NCBI RefSeq assembly: GCF_964253035.1
Contig: NZ_CAXUQL020000001.1
Span: 5,828,001-5,892,000, forward strand
Direction of reading: 5' to 3'
Length of the DNA stretch: 64,000 nt
Source: Pseudorhodoferax sp032153935
GTDB lineage: Bacteria; Pseudomonadota; Gammaproteobacteria; Burkholderiales; Burkholderiaceae_C
Shown here: one piece after another, positions 14,193 to 22,027 of the stretch
Layout: every line of letters starts with the position of its first letter
How positions within the stretch are numbered: position 1 is the stretch's first letter
Translations under genes and position numbers: made by a program
The notes under the pieces: model-generated
Seen by the model: only the letters and a program-made list of their open reading frames with translations
Database searches by the model: none
Told to the model about the DNA's origin: nothing

Positions 14193-15098
14193 TCAGGCCG
14201 ACATGGCCTGCTGCTCAAGAGTTCGATAGTAGTTGGCCTCGAACTCGGCCGGTGGCACGTACCCGATGGGTTCGAGCAGGCGCTGGTGGTTGAACCAGGC
14301 CACCCATTGCAGCGTCGCCAGCTCTACCGATTCCTTGGTCTTCCACGCACTGCGCCGATGGATGACTTCGGCCTTGTACAGCCCATTGATGGTCTCGGCC
14401 AGCGCGTTGTCGTAGGAGTCGCCCTTGCTGCCCACGGAGGGCTCGATGCCGGCCTCGGCAAGCCGTTCGGTGTAGCGGATGCTGACGTACTGCGATCCGC
14501 GGTCGGAGTGGCACACAAGGGCATCTTCGCGCTGCGGACGACGGTCGTACAGCGCCTGCTCCAGTGCGCCCAACACGAAGTCCGTCCGCATGGAGCTGCT
14601 CGTGCGCCAGCCCACGATGCGCCGCGCAAACACGTCCACGACGAAGGCCACGTACAGCCAGCCTTGCCAGGTGGACACGTACGTGAAGTCCGACACCCAA
14701 AGCTGGTTGGGCCGCTGCGCGTTGAACTGGCGATTGACCCGGTCCAGCGGGCAAGGCGCTTTGGCGTCGCTGATCGTGGTGCGTGCGGCCTTGCCACGCA
14801 TCACGCCGCGCAGACCCATGTGGCGCATGAGTCGTTCCACGGTGCAGCGGGCCACCGTGACGCCCTCGCGCTGCAACTGGTGCCAGACCTTGTCGGCGCC
14901 GTAGACCCGCAGGTTCGATTGCCACACGCGCTCGATCTGCGGCATCAGCACCGCATCGCGTTTCGCGCGGGCGCACAGCAGCTCGGGGTGGCGCTGGCGG
15001 GCCGCATGGCGCCGGTACGCCGACGGGGCGACCTGCAGTGCCCTGCAGATCGGCTCGACCCCGTGCGCGGCGCGATGCGCGTCGATGAACGCCTTCAC
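14193..15098 (-). CDS. IS3-family transposase OrfB (DDE domain)
   Basis: 301 residues from GTG 15098. HTH-like N-terminus (HGVEPICRALQVAPSAYRRH), then an rve integrase core: WVSDFTYVSTWQGWLYVAFV with the first Asp, CHSDRGSQYVSIRYTERL with the second, and SYDNALAETINGLYKAEVIH with the Glu. These are the DDE residues of IS3 transposases. It is normally made as an OrfAB fusion by -1 frameshifting; a run TTTTTC at 15131-15136 (minus strand) near the end of orfA, within codons for AFFAQ, is the likely slip site, after which the OrfB frame is open (FFRPGGARPPAEVVKAF). Confidence 0.92.
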   Translation of the reverse strand: MKAFIDAHRAAHGVEPICRALQVAPSAYRRHAARQRHPELLCARAKRDAVLMPQIERVWQSNLRVYGADKVWHQLQREGVTVARCTVERLMRHMGLRGVMRGKAARTTISDAKAPCPLDRVNRQFNAQRPNQLWVSDFTYVSTWQGWLYVAFVVDVFARRIVGWRTSSSMRTDFVLGALEQALYDRRPQREDALVCHSDRGSQYVSIRYTERLAEAGIEPSVGSKGDSYDNALAETINGLYKAEVIHRRSAWKTKESVELATLQWVAWFNHQRLLEPIGYVPPAEFEANYYRTLEQQAMSA

Positions 15099-15418
15099 GA
15101 CTTCAGCCGGCGGTCGAGCTCCGCCTGGGCGAAAAACGCGCTGGCCAGCTTCAGGATCTCGTTGGCCTTGCGCAGCTCGCGGTTCTCCCTTTCAAGCTCC
15201 TTCATGCGCTGCGTCTGCGTCGTGGTCACGCCCTCGCGCTGGCCCGTGTCACGCTCTTGTTGGCGCACCCAGTTCAGCAGCGTCTGCGGCGTGCTGCCGA
15301 TCTTGCCGGCAATCGACACCACCGCCGCCCACTGCGACTCGTACTCACCGCGGTGCTCGAACACCATGCGCACGGCGCGCTCGCGTACCTCGGGCGAAAA
15401 CTTCACTGACTTCCTCAT
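15095..15418 (-). CDS. IS3-family OrfA (HTH DNA-binding subunit)
   Basis: 107 residues. MRKSVKFSPEVRERAVRMVF and IGSTPQTLLNWVRQQE form the HTH that recognises the element ends; a leucine-zipper-like helix follows (MKELERENRELRKANEILKL) ending ASAFFAQAELDRRLKS. This is the standard OrfA of the IS51-type group. It overlaps orfB by 4 bases. Confidence 0.92.
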   Translation of the reverse strand: MRKSVKFSPEVRERAVRMVFEHRGEYESQWAAVVSIAGKIGSTPQTLLNWVRQQERDTGQREGVTTTQTQRMKELERENRELRKANEILKLASAFFAQAELDRRLKS

Positions 15419-16515
15419 GGCTCCATCCTCTCAAAAGTTGGAGCCTCCTCAAAATACGGGGCGGTTCACCCTTGGCTGGGGCCTCGGGCCACAGTTGCTG
15501 CTGCTCGACAACAAACGTGCCCGTCACGCGATTCGAAGGTCTGCGGACGATCTCTACGGCGATGCCATGCGTCTTCTCCAGGTCCATGGCGCACTGACCG
15601 CCGTAGGCCGAGTCTGCGTACAGCCTCTTGAGGCCCGTCACCTTGGCGCAGGCTTGGGCCACCACGGATGCGGCCCCGTCGCGATCCTGCACGCTGGCAG
15701 CCGTGACGGTCACAGCCAGCAGCAGCCCCAGCGTGTCGACCACCAAGTGGCGCTTGCGGCCCTTGACCTTTTTGCCGGCATCGAAGCCGGTGTCTCCGCC
15801 CTGCGGGGTGCTGCGCGTGCTTTGCGAATCGATGATGGCCGCCGTGGGTTCGGGTGCCTTGCCCACGCGGTCGCGCCACTGTTGGCGCAACCGGTCGTGC
15901 ATGGCCTCGAAGGTGCCGGCGCGTGCCCAGCCGCGAAAGGCCGAGTACACCGCACGCCAAGGCGGAAAGTTGCCGGGCAGCAAGCGCCACGCGCAGCCGG
16001 TGCGCACGATGTACATGCAGGCGTTGGCAATGTCGCGGCGCGCGTGCGTGATCGGCTTGCCGCGCCCACCTTCGCGCTCAAACAGGTCATGCACGAGAGC
16101 CCACTCGGCATCGGTCAGGTCCGTGTTCATGCCGCCAGGCTTGGCTTGCCGGCGGTGCGCTGTCGTGTAGCCGTAGCGCTGCGGAGCCGAGCCCTGGACC
16201 GCCGCACGCGTGCTGGCGCCGCGAGGCGGGCGCACGCGCTTGACTCCCGCCTTCTTCAGCGCCTTGCGAATCGTCGCCGAGCAGACATCGATGCCCGTGT
16301 GGCGAACGAACTCGCGGGTGAGCTCATCCATCGACGACTGCGGCATGCGCAGCGCCAGCTCCACCAATGCGCGCAGGTCCTGCGCTTGCAGCAGTGCTGG
16401 CCTGCCGGGTTGCTTCTTGCTCGTCCCCGTGTTCACTCGTCACCTCCTGCGCTCCCAGAACCGAGAGGGCGCGCAGGGTATTTTAATTCAGATACACCCT
16501 CTAAGGACAGCGCAA

Positions 16516-16953
16516 CTATTTCTTGGGACGGGTCTTAGGCGTAACTGGCCCTTCTTCAGAGGAGCTGTCGCGGCTTGTCTGCAGCGGAGACTCCTCCCGG
16601 GAGGCAATCCACGCGGGTTCATCAGAGACGTCCGCCAACTCAAGATCGCCGTTCTCGTACTCTTTGAAGATGCGGGCCAACTGCGCAGCATGCTCCAAAT
16701 AAGAAGTCAGTTCTGCAAAGAGTTCCTTCGGGCTTCGTTCGGTGTACCGCCCCTCGTCATCGATCGTGCCCAAGGTTGGCGGGGCGGGAATGAAAGCTGC
16801 GGGAACGGTAAGCCCTCTCTCGATCAACGCAACCAGCTCTGCGTTGTAGCTTCGTCCTTTCTTCTGCGCCGACGCATGCACCGCCATGTGCAATTCAGGC
16901 GGCAGCCGCAAGGCGGTCTTAACGAAGTTCTTCTGATCAACGCTGGTGGCCAT
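16516..16953 (-). CDS. Arc-like ribbon-helix-helix regulator
   Basis: 145 residues. Residues 1-45 (SVDQKNFVKTALRLPPELHM then AVHASAQKKGRSYNAELVAL) are an Arc-type RHH domain, closely similar to the N-terminus of the divergent gene at 17049 (KDFVKTALRLPPDLH). The remaining 100 residues are acidic and unstructured, ending PVTPKTRPKK. Both proteins probably bind the repeated motif in the shared promoter. The IS5-family element sits just past its stop. Confidence 0.7.
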   Translation of the reverse strand: MATSVDQKNFVKTALRLPPELHMAVHASAQKKGRSYNAELVALIERGLTVPAAFIPAPPTLGTIDDEGRYTERSPKELFAELTSYLEHAAQLARIFKEYENGDLELADVSDEPAWIASREESPLQTSRDSSSEEGPVTPKTRPKK

Positions 16954-17048
16954 GCCTCCATCATAGTCCCTGTCGCCGACTCAACAATTGCCCCCACCAT
17001 GGAAGCATGCCTCTATCATTGCTCCATGCCTCCAAAACGGAGGCATTC
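16954..17048. promoter_or_regulatory. Shared operator region of the divergent Arc-like pair
   Basis: The motif ATGCCTCYATCAT occurs twice (16952-16964 and 17007-17019), and a perfect palindrome ATGCCTCC-AAAAC-GGAGGCAT lies at 17026-17046. One copy overlaps the start codon of the minus gene and the palindrome ends just before the start of the plus gene, so both promoters would be covered by a bound RHH protein. The repeats and positions are seen directly; the binding protein is inferred. Confidence 0.6.
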
Positions 17049-17324
17049 ATGACTACAAAAACTCAGAAGGACTTTGTGAAAACCGCCCTGCGCCTGCCCC
17101 CAGATCTCCACGGTGAGTTACACGCCGCTGCTGCCGAAGCCGAGCGCGGGTTCAACGCGGAGATCCTGTTCCGGCTGCGCCAGTCGTTCAAAGGTCGCAA
17201 AAAGGGTCTCCCTAACATTTCGAAGAACAGCCTCCAAAGCGACTCCACAAACCAGCCCGACCTCGCACCAAGCATGCAACCCTTCACCCATCAATCCACC
17301 ACCAACGAAGGACAGAAACCATGA
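17049..17324 (+). CDS. Arc-like ribbon-helix-helix protein
   Basis: 91 residues: MTTKTQKDFVKTALRLPPDL, HGELHAAAAEAERGFNAEIL with FRLRQSFKGR, a complete RHH domain, then a 45-residue Ser/Asn/Pro-rich tail. It is a paralogue of the divergent 16516-16953 protein. Its stop overlaps the start of the BRO gene (ATGA), so it heads the rightward operon that ends with the integrase. Confidence 0.7.
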   Translation: MTTKTQKDFVKTALRLPPDLHGELHAAAAEAERGFNAEILFRLRQSFKGRKKGLPNISKNSLQSDSTNQPDLAPSMQPFTHQSTTNEGQKP

Positions 17325-18127
17325 GCAACATCGTTCCCTTCAACTTCGATGGCGCCAGCGTGCGCGTGATCGACATCAACGGCGAACCGCACTTCGTCGG
17401 CAAGGACGTGGCCGAGGCGCTGGGCTACGCCGACACGACGAACGCCATGAAGCAGCACTGCAAGGGGGTGGCGAAACGCCACCCCCTTCAGACGACTGGC
17501 GGCATCCAAGAGATGCGCGTTCTGGCCGAGCCCGACGTGCTCCGCCTGATCGTTGCCAGCAACCTGCCGGCTGCCGAGCGCTTCGAGCGCTGGGTGTTCG
17601 AGGAGGTGCTGCCCTCGATCCGCAAGACCGGCAGCTACACGGCCAAGACCACCCGGCCGCAGACTCTGTCGCGCAACCAGGTGGCGGCCAGCATCCTCCT
17701 GCTGCGCAGCGCCGCCGAGGACTTGAAGCTGTCTCCTTCCGCTGTCCTGGGTGGCTACCAGCGGCTGGAGCTGCAGCTGGGAGTCACCGGCCTGCTGCCC
17801 GGCTATGCAGTGGATGCCTCCAACTCGGCAAGTGGCTCCAGCGAGGAAACGAAGTCGGCTGCCGAACTGTTGGAGATCCACAGCGTCGGCCTCAGCGCTA
17901 TCGCCTTCAACCGTCTGCTCTTGCAGCACGGCTTCATCGAAGAACGCGAGCGTCCTTCGTCGAAGGGTGGCACCAAGAAGTTCAAGGTGTGCACGAACAT
18001 GGAGTTCGGCAAGAACCTCACGAACCCGAACAACCCGCGGGAAACGCAACCGCACTGGTACGTGCGCAAGTTCCCCGAGTTGCTTGATCTGGTCATTCCC
18101 GCCAAGCCGAAGGTGGCAACGGCGTGA
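17321..18127 (+). CDS. BRO-N domain phage antirepressor
   Basis: 268 residues. The N-terminal 110 residues are a Bro-N domain: IVPFNFDGASVRVIDINGEP, HFVGKDVAEALGYADTTNAM, RVLAEPDVLRLIVASNLPAA, FERWVFEEVLPSIRKTGSY, all in family order. The C-terminal part contains a helical region (LLEIHSVGLSAIAFNRLLLQ) and ends in a basic segment used for DNA or repressor binding. Phage antirepressors of this type counteract CI-like repressors. Second gene of the coupled rightward operon. Confidence 0.88.
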   Translation: MSNIVPFNFDGASVRVIDINGEPHFVGKDVAEALGYADTTNAMKQHCKGVAKRHPLQTTGGIQEMRVLAEPDVLRLIVASNLPAAERFERWVFEEVLPSIRKTGSYTAKTTRPQTLSRNQVAASILLLRSAAEDLKLSPSAVLGGYQRLELQLGVTGLLPGYAVDASNSASGSSEETKSAAELLEIHSVGLSAIAFNRLLLQHGFIEERERPSSKGGTKKFKVCTNMEFGKNLTNPNNPRETQPHWYVRKFPELLDLVIPAKPKVATA

Positions 18128-18264
18128 CATACATCGACCACATCACCGGCCCGCCGCGAAGACGGCAGGCCATAAAAGGCGAAGCCGAAATGCGCTTGGA
18201 CCCGCAAATCGGCTTCTGTGACCCGAGAACCCTCACGAGGAACCTAGATCATGTAGAACGATAG
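18124..18264 (+). CDS. Possible 46-residue protein
   Basis: GTG 18124 overlaps the BRO stop as GTGA, and the frame reads MTYIDHITGPPRRRQAIKGE then AEMRLDPQIGFCDPRTLTRN to TAG at 18262-18264. The coupling is the only strong argument; the composition is ordinary. No family is known. Confidence 0.35.
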   Translation: MTYIDHITGPPRRRQAIKGEAEMRLDPQIGFCDPRTLTRNLDHVER

Positions 18265-18298
18265 CACCGTTGCGCCTGCGCGCGCAAATCCGCAGCAG

Positions 18299-18562
18299 AT
18301 GACCAGTAGCACCCCTGCGGTCATCGAACCCGAAATCGACCACGCCGCGCGCAATGCGCTGCTCAAGATCGCGGGCCACGCCTGCGACATCCAGAACCTG
18401 ATCGACATTGCGTCGTCGGCCAACGCCGAGGACTACCAGCGCGATGCGGCTACCAGCGCAGCACGCGGCTTGGCCACCCTCATCGGTGCTACCTCTGTCG
18501 CGGTCACCTGCGAGTCCGTCCCGTCCAGCGTCAGCCTGTGGCTCTTGGGAGGTCAAGCATGA
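18299..18562 (+). CDS. Small helical phage protein
   Basis: 87 residues (MTSSTPAVIEPEIDHAARNA; LLKIAGHACDIQNLIDIASS). It starts after a 34-base gap and its stop overlaps the next ATG. The predicted fold is all-helical with a conserved-looking AGHACDIQNLIDIA segment. It is related in size and tone to the following genes but lacks their MTAATI start. No function recognised. Confidence 0.55.
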   Translation: MTSSTPAVIEPEIDHAARNALLKIAGHACDIQNLIDIASSANAEDYQRDAATSAARGLATLIGATSVAVTCESVPSSVSLWLLGGQA

Positions 18563-18873
18563 CCGCCGCCACCATCGAGACTCCCTGGCATGCCGACCTC
18601 TCGGAGGACCGGGACAGCGCGCGCAGCCTGGCCCACGCCGGCGTCTCCGACATCGAGCATTTGTGCGTGGACATGCTGGAGCGTGCCAACGATCGCTTGG
18701 GCTGCGAGGACATGACCGACAGCGCTTGGTGCGCGCGCGTGCGCATGTTTGCTACGCGCATCAAGGAGTTGAACTCCCTGGTGATGTCGCATCTGGACGA
18801 AGACAGCGTGCAGCTGCGCGAGGCGCACCGCATGGTCTACGGCCGGTTCCCGCACGAAGGTGAAAAGCCATGA
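18559..18873 (+). CDS. MTAATI-type small helical protein 1
   Basis: 104 residues, MTAATIETPWHADLSEDRDS and DIEHLCVDMLERANDRLGCE, ending GRFPHEGEKP. It overlaps both neighbours as ATGA. The opening peptide recurs in the genes at 18870 and 19549 and, modified, at 19184. The helix IKELNSLVMSHLDEDS resembles the central helix of the paralogues. No known family or motif; probably a cytoplasmic accessory protein. Confidence 0.6.
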   Translation: MTAATIETPWHADLSEDRDSARSLAHAGVSDIEHLCVDMLERANDRLGCEDMTDSAWCARVRMFATRIKELNSLVMSHLDEDSVQLREAHRMVYGRFPHEGEKP

Positions 18874-19187
18874 CCGCCGCGACCATCATCGTAGAGAAAC
18901 CGGCAGCACCGGCCGCGCCTGTCGAAGACCTGGCCGCGCGCCGCGCGCTGGCGCTCGACGCCAACTTCGAGCTGGAGTGCCTGGCGGAAGCTGCGCGTGA
19001 GTTGCTCGATGCAGAGCGGAACGAGGGCACGATCAAGTTCAGCGCCATGCTTGCACGCATCATTACGCTGAACGAGATCGTGTTCTTCGCTGCGCGGCTG
19101 CACGGGGAGCCCGACCCGGACAACGCCTGGGGCGACAAGGACAACCTGGAAACGCTTCGCATCGCGCTCCAAGGGAGGCTGCTATGA
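18870..19187 (+). CDS. MTAATI-type small helical protein 2
   Basis: 105 residues (MTAATIIVEKPAAPAAPVED, then FELECLAEAARELLDAERNE and MLARIITLNEIVFFAARLHG). A proline/alanine linker joins the shared N-terminal peptide to an all-helical domain. It overlaps its neighbours by 4 bases on both sides. A paralogue of the genes at 18559, 19184 and 19549 by its opening and by helix pattern. Function unknown. Confidence 0.6.
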   Translation: MTAATIIVEKPAAPAAPVEDLAARRALALDANFELECLAEAARELLDAERNEGTIKFSAMLARIITLNEIVFFAARLHGEPDPDNAWGDKDNLETLRIALQGRLL

Positions 19188-19552
19188 GCATCACGACCAT
19201 CAAGCGGCCTGCCGCGGTCGAGATCGACGCGGGCGCATCGGGCGGACCTGTGCACGCTGCCAGCCTCGCCCGGAGCGTGGTCGAGACCCTGAGCAGCCAC
19301 ACCGTCCACCCCGCCCTCAGGGCTCTTGACGACCTCGTTTTCGAGACGGGCGAACTGCTGCACGTAGCCATCACCAAGCGGGACGTTGACGGCGGCACCT
19401 ATGCCGCGAACAAGCTGGAGCAGGTGATCGCGCTTTCCGTGATCTTGGAGGAATACGAGGAAGGCGGCGAGTGGGACTCGCTCGGCGCTGCTCAATACCT
19501 GCTGCGCGACGCCCTGCAGCAGCTGAACGAACTTCGGGGAGATTGGAAATGA
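19184..19552 (+). CDS. MTAATI-related small helical protein 3
   Basis: 122 residues. The opening MSITTIKRPAAVEIDAGASG is a diverged version of the shared peptide. The domain LRALDDLVFETGELLHVAIT and KLEQVIALSVILEEYEEGGE is helical and acidic. ATG overlaps the upstream stop, and its own stop overlaps the next start. No family known. Confidence 0.58.
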   Translation: MSITTIKRPAAVEIDAGASGGPVHAASLARSVVETLSSHTVHPALRALDDLVFETGELLHVAITKRDVDGGTYAANKLEQVIALSVILEEYEEGGEWDSLGAAQYLLRDALQQLNELRGDWK

Positions 19553-20235
19553 CCGCCGCGACCATCGAGCAGCCACGGGCTGCGCGCAAGGCCTCCGCCG
19601 CCTCGGCAGGGCCTGAAGAGGCGAAGCTGCGCCGGCTGTCGCAGATCCTCTACGACGCATCGCAGACGGACGGCGCGAACTTCGACTCTGGCTATTCCCT
19701 TCGCCTGCTGCGCATCGCGTCCGAGATCGCGCTTGTCGAAGCCGCCGGCTTCGACAAGCGGACCGAGAAGGACCGCATCAACTCGGCGTTCGACTTGGCC
19801 GCCATCGTCGGCTCGGCGCGGCGCGTGCCGTCCGATTTGCCGCTGCCGGCCGGGCTGCTTGCCCTGATCGAACAGGCGCGCGTGCTGCTCAGCGATCTGT
19901 GCGACTGCGAGGACTGCTTCGATGACGAGCGCAGCAAGCCTGCGTCGCCATCGGCCCCGTTCCTGAACGGCTACACGCCGACGCAGCTGCGGGAGATCCT
20001 GGCCCACATCGCGAGCAGCACCGAGGCGGCCACTGAGATCTTGCTGGATGTCGAGGCCCACATCGGCGGCGAAGAGTGGACGACTTCGCAGTGCATCACG
20101 AACGTGCACGTCGCTGCGCAAGCTCTGCGCTTGGTTGGTGCGATGGCCGATCAGGCTGCCGGCACCGGCATCATGGGCGGGCCGATCGAGTGGTCCATGG
20201 GCGATCGTGATTTGAAGGGAGCCGCCCATGCATGA
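19549..20235 (+). CDS. MTAATI-type larger helical protein 4
   Basis: 228 residues from ATG 19549, whose ATGA overlaps the stop before it. It begins MTAATIEQPRAARKASAASA. Two helical domains are visible: residues about 25-115 (LRRLSQILYDASQTDGANFD) and about 140-210 (YTPTQLREILAHIASSTEAA), joined by an acidic Cys-containing linker (LCDCEDCFDDERSK), so it looks like two copies of the small unit fused. Function unknown. Confidence 0.58.
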   Translation: MTAATIEQPRAARKASAASAGPEEAKLRRLSQILYDASQTDGANFDSGYSLRLLRIASEIALVEAAGFDKRTEKDRINSAFDLAAIVGSARRVPSDLPLPAGLLALIEQARVLLSDLCDCEDCFDDERSKPASPSAPFLNGYTPTQLREILAHIASSTEAATEILLDVEAHIGGEEWTTSQCITNVHVAAQALRLVGAMADQAAGTGIMGGPIEWSMGDRDLKGAAHA

Positions 20236-20599
20236 GCGAGTCATCGGCGGCCTGCGCTTCAAGGCCATGCCCGGCTACTCCTGCTACTCCGGCAGCTCGG
20301 CTGCGCTGCTCGGCGCAGGCTTACTTATGCCCGAGCAGTTGCCCGGCGTGAACGGCAACCCCGCGACGTGCGCGTCGTTCCACGCGGACGGCTCTCGCGT
20401 GCGGAAGGGGGCGCCCGGTGCACACCTGGAGCCCGGCTACCTCAAGGTGCAGCGCATGCGGGGCGACAGCTTCCTGCTCAAGCGGTGCATCGCGGAAATC
20501 GAGGTGCCCATCGCACAGCCGAAGCGCGGACCGAAGCCGGCGCCGCGACGGTTCGAACACTGGCCGTTCCCTGTGGTTGTCGGAGGCATCCCGTCATGA
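20228..20599 (+). CDS. Hypothetical phage protein
   Basis: 123 residues, starting inside the end of the previous gene (overlap 8 bases). MHERVIGGLRFKAMPGYSCY is followed by a Gly/Ser-rich region and KVQRMRGDSFLLKRCIAEIE, then a basic Pro-rich end (QPKRGPKPAPRRFEHWPF). A mixed beta structure is likely. No family recognised. It overlaps the zinc-ribbon gene by 4 bases. Confidence 0.5.
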   Translation: MHERVIGGLRFKAMPGYSCYSGSSAALLGAGLLMPEQLPGVNGNPATCASFHADGSRVRKGAPGAHLEPGYLKVQRMRGDSFLLKRCIAEIEVPIAQPKRGPKPAPRRFEHWPFPVVVGGIPS

Positions 20600-20817
20600 A
20601 GTGCCCCGCCTGCACCAGCGACGAGCTCCGTGTGATGTCCACCAAGGCCGGGCCCAACAAGATCATCCGGCTACGATCCTGCGCCGCTTGTGGCCACCGC
20701 TGGCCGACGATGGAGATCAGCACCGCCGAGATCAGCCGGATGGAGCAAGCCGTCCAGGTGGTCCGATCCTTCAGCACGTTGAGCAGAGAACTCGATGCCG
20801 AGGCCCCGCACAGTTAA
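20596..20817 (+). CDS. Small zinc-ribbon protein
   Basis: 73 residues. MKCPACTSDELRVMSTKAGP then RLRSCAACGHRWPTMEIS has the CxxC-...-CxxC zinc ribbon of NrdR N-termini and of Ogr/transcription-factor-like ribbons, followed by one helix (EISRMEQAVQVVRSFSTLSR). In phages such ribbons are small transcription or recombination accessory factors; a directionality factor for the adjacent integrase is possible but unproven. It overlaps the integrase start by 23 bases. Confidence 0.62.
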   Translation: MKCPACTSDELRVMSTKAGPNKIIRLRSCAACGHRWPTMEISTAEISRMEQAVQVVRSFSTLSRELDAEAPHS

Positions 20818-21931
20818 CCGGAAGATCCCCGACCTGCCGCGTGGTATGCGCAAGGTCGGGGCACTGTGGTACTGGCGAGGGACGGATCAGCTGACGAAAG
20901 AAATCGAGGCCGGACTTAAGGCCACGGGCATGAAGATGCGCTGCGGCGCCACACCGGTCCAGGCCAGGCTGTGGTGGGAGAAGCACGTCTCCCCTGCCCT
21001 GGCAGCGGCCATGCCCGAGGACGATGTCGTCGGCACTGTGGAAGAGCTGCTGCGCAAGTACCGCGCCGATGAACTACCGACCCTCACCCGCGAGCAGACC
21101 AAGCAGGAGTACGAAGGCCGGATCCGCCGCATCCGCGCCGCCTTCGGCAAAATCCGCTACGCCAAGACCGAGGCTCAGGCCATGCAGCTGGGCCACCTTT
21201 CGGCCGTGACGATCACCAAGCACCTGCACGACAACCGGAATCGCGCTTCGTCGGCCAACAAGGACATCCAGTTGCTCTCGCGCATGTTCCGACTGGCGCG
21301 GGTGCGCTGGGGCCTGACCACGTTCAACCCGTGCGAGGCCATCGAGTACCTGCCTGAGCAGCCCCGGGACCAGTACGTGAGCGACGACCGCTACCTGGAG
21401 ATCTACGAAGCCGCGAGCCCGATCCTGCAGTGCATGCTGGAGATCTCGACGCAGACCGGCGCACGGGAGGGGATGATCTTCGACATCCGGCTGCGGGACT
21501 TCGACGAGCGCCAGATCGAACTGCGGGTCACGAAGAAGCGCAACAGCGTCGGCTACGTGTCCAAGGTCTACGAGATGACGCCGGACCTCTGGAAGGCGCT
21601 GTGCAGGGCGAAGGAGCTTCGCAAGAAGAACCGCGGCGGCGCAGCCAGCTTGCCCAGCGACTACCTCTTCATCACCAAGCAGGGCAACCCGTATTCGAAG
21701 GAATCGTTCAAGAGCTTGTGGCGTGTGGTGCGCAAGAAGCTGGGCCTGGCACCGCGGGAGATCACCTTCCACGACATGCGCGCGAAGGCTGCATCGGACG
21801 AGGTTTCGGACGAGTCAGCGAAGGAGCTGCTGCACCACAACGACGTGAAGGTGACCAGGCGGGTCTACCGGCGCAAGGTGCCTGTTTCGACCCCGCTGCC
21901 GTCCGCGATTGGAGGCCGCGAGAAGGCCTGA
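20795..21931 (+). CDS. int: Tyrosine-recombinase phage integrase
   Basis: 378 residues. N-terminal arm-binding region (residues 1-60), a core-binding SAM-like domain (about 75-185: LTREQTKQEYEGRIRRIRAA ... NKDIQLLSRMFRLARVRW), and the catalytic domain. Catalytic residues visible: Arg in QTGAREGMIF (about 224), His and Arg in FHDMRAKAASD (about 326 and 329), His in LLHHND (about 346) and Tyr in RRVYRRK (about 360). It catalyses site-specific integration and excision. It stands next to tRNA-Pro with the gene's 3' end facing the tRNA 3' end, the usual arrangement of a phage attachment end. Confidence 0.93.
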   Translation: MPRPRTVNRKIPDLPRGMRKVGALWYWRGTDQLTKEIEAGLKATGMKMRCGATPVQARLWWEKHVSPALAAAMPEDDVVGTVEELLRKYRADELPTLTREQTKQEYEGRIRRIRAAFGKIRYAKTEAQAMQLGHLSAVTITKHLHDNRNRASSANKDIQLLSRMFRLARVRWGLTTFNPCEAIEYLPEQPRDQYVSDDRYLEIYEAASPILQCMLEISTQTGAREGMIFDIRLRDFDERQIELRVTKKRNSVGYVSKVYEMTPDLWKALCRAKELRKKNRGGAASLPSDYLFITKQGNPYSKESFKSLWRVVRKKLGLAPREITFHDMRAKAASDEVSDESAKELLHHNDVKVTRRVYRRKVPVSTPLPSAIGGREKA

Positions 21932-21976
21932 AAGCATGGGTTTGTCAGGACTCACCCGAGTTTGTCAAACCCAACG

Positions 21977-22010
21977 AAAAACGGGCTAGGACTTGTGGTC
22001 CTAACCCGTT
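21977..22010. terminator. Terminator between integrase and tRNA-Pro
   Basis: A 13-bp stem (AACGGGCTAGGAC, loop TTGTG, GTCCTAACCCGTT, one mismatch) at 21980-22010. On the minus strand, the direction of the tRNA, it is followed by TTTTT (A-run 21977-21981), so it ends the tRNA transcript. It may also stop integrase transcription arriving from the left. Confidence 0.82.
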
Positions 22011-22027
22011 GATCTGCTTCTTATTTT

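Larger units (their letters stand above)
14154..15468 (-). mobile_element. IS3-family (IS51-like) insertion sequence
   Basis: 1,315 bp with ends TGAACCGCCCCG at 14154 and its inverse CGGGGCGGTTCA ending at 15468. It is flanked by a 4-bp duplication CCCT (14150-14153 and 15469-15472). TGAACCGCCCC ends are characteristic of the IS51-type group of IS3. Two overlapping orfs (A and B) and an intact DDE domain suggest that it is still active. It is inserted in the IS5 transposase gene. Confidence 0.9.
13990..16436 (-). pseudogene. IS5-family transposase split by an IS3-family element
   Basis: Begins at 16436 with an HTH-type N-terminal extension (MNTGTSKKQPGRPALLQAQD; ...SSMDELTREFVRHTGIDVCS) fused to a classical IS5 transposase: MNTDLTDAEWALVHDLFERE, IIDSQSTRSTPQGGDTGFDA, KGRKRHLVVDTLGL, LYADSAYGG. 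The frame stops making sense after QLWPEAPAKG, where the IS3 element lies. It resumes beyond it as FIVQAKRWVVERTHAWNERA, ending MLATRLAG with the stop at 13990. Removing 14154-15468 plus one CCCT restores PAKGFIVQAKRW exactly. The DDE residues sit in DSQS, ADSAYGG and the VERTHAWNERARR region. Confidence 0.88.
13970..16501. mobile_element. IS5-family insertion sequence, itself interrupted
   Basis: Terminal inverted repeats GAGGGTGTATCT (13970-13981) and AGATACACCCTC (16490-16501), with further similarity inward to the ACCC block. Both ends are flanked by CTAAG (13966-13970 and 16501-16505), so the duplication is TAA if the ends are set as here, or up to CTAAG if the element starts one base later. 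Without the IS3 insertion the element is about 1.2 kb, the normal IS5 size. TNA/YTAR-type duplications are known for IS5-family groups. Confidence 0.85.

Noticed and set aside
18559..20235. A CRISPR-like or other DNA repeat array
   Set aside because: The repeated ATGACCGCCGCGACCATC stretches are spaced by whole genes, lie at start codons and are coding, so they reflect gene duplication.
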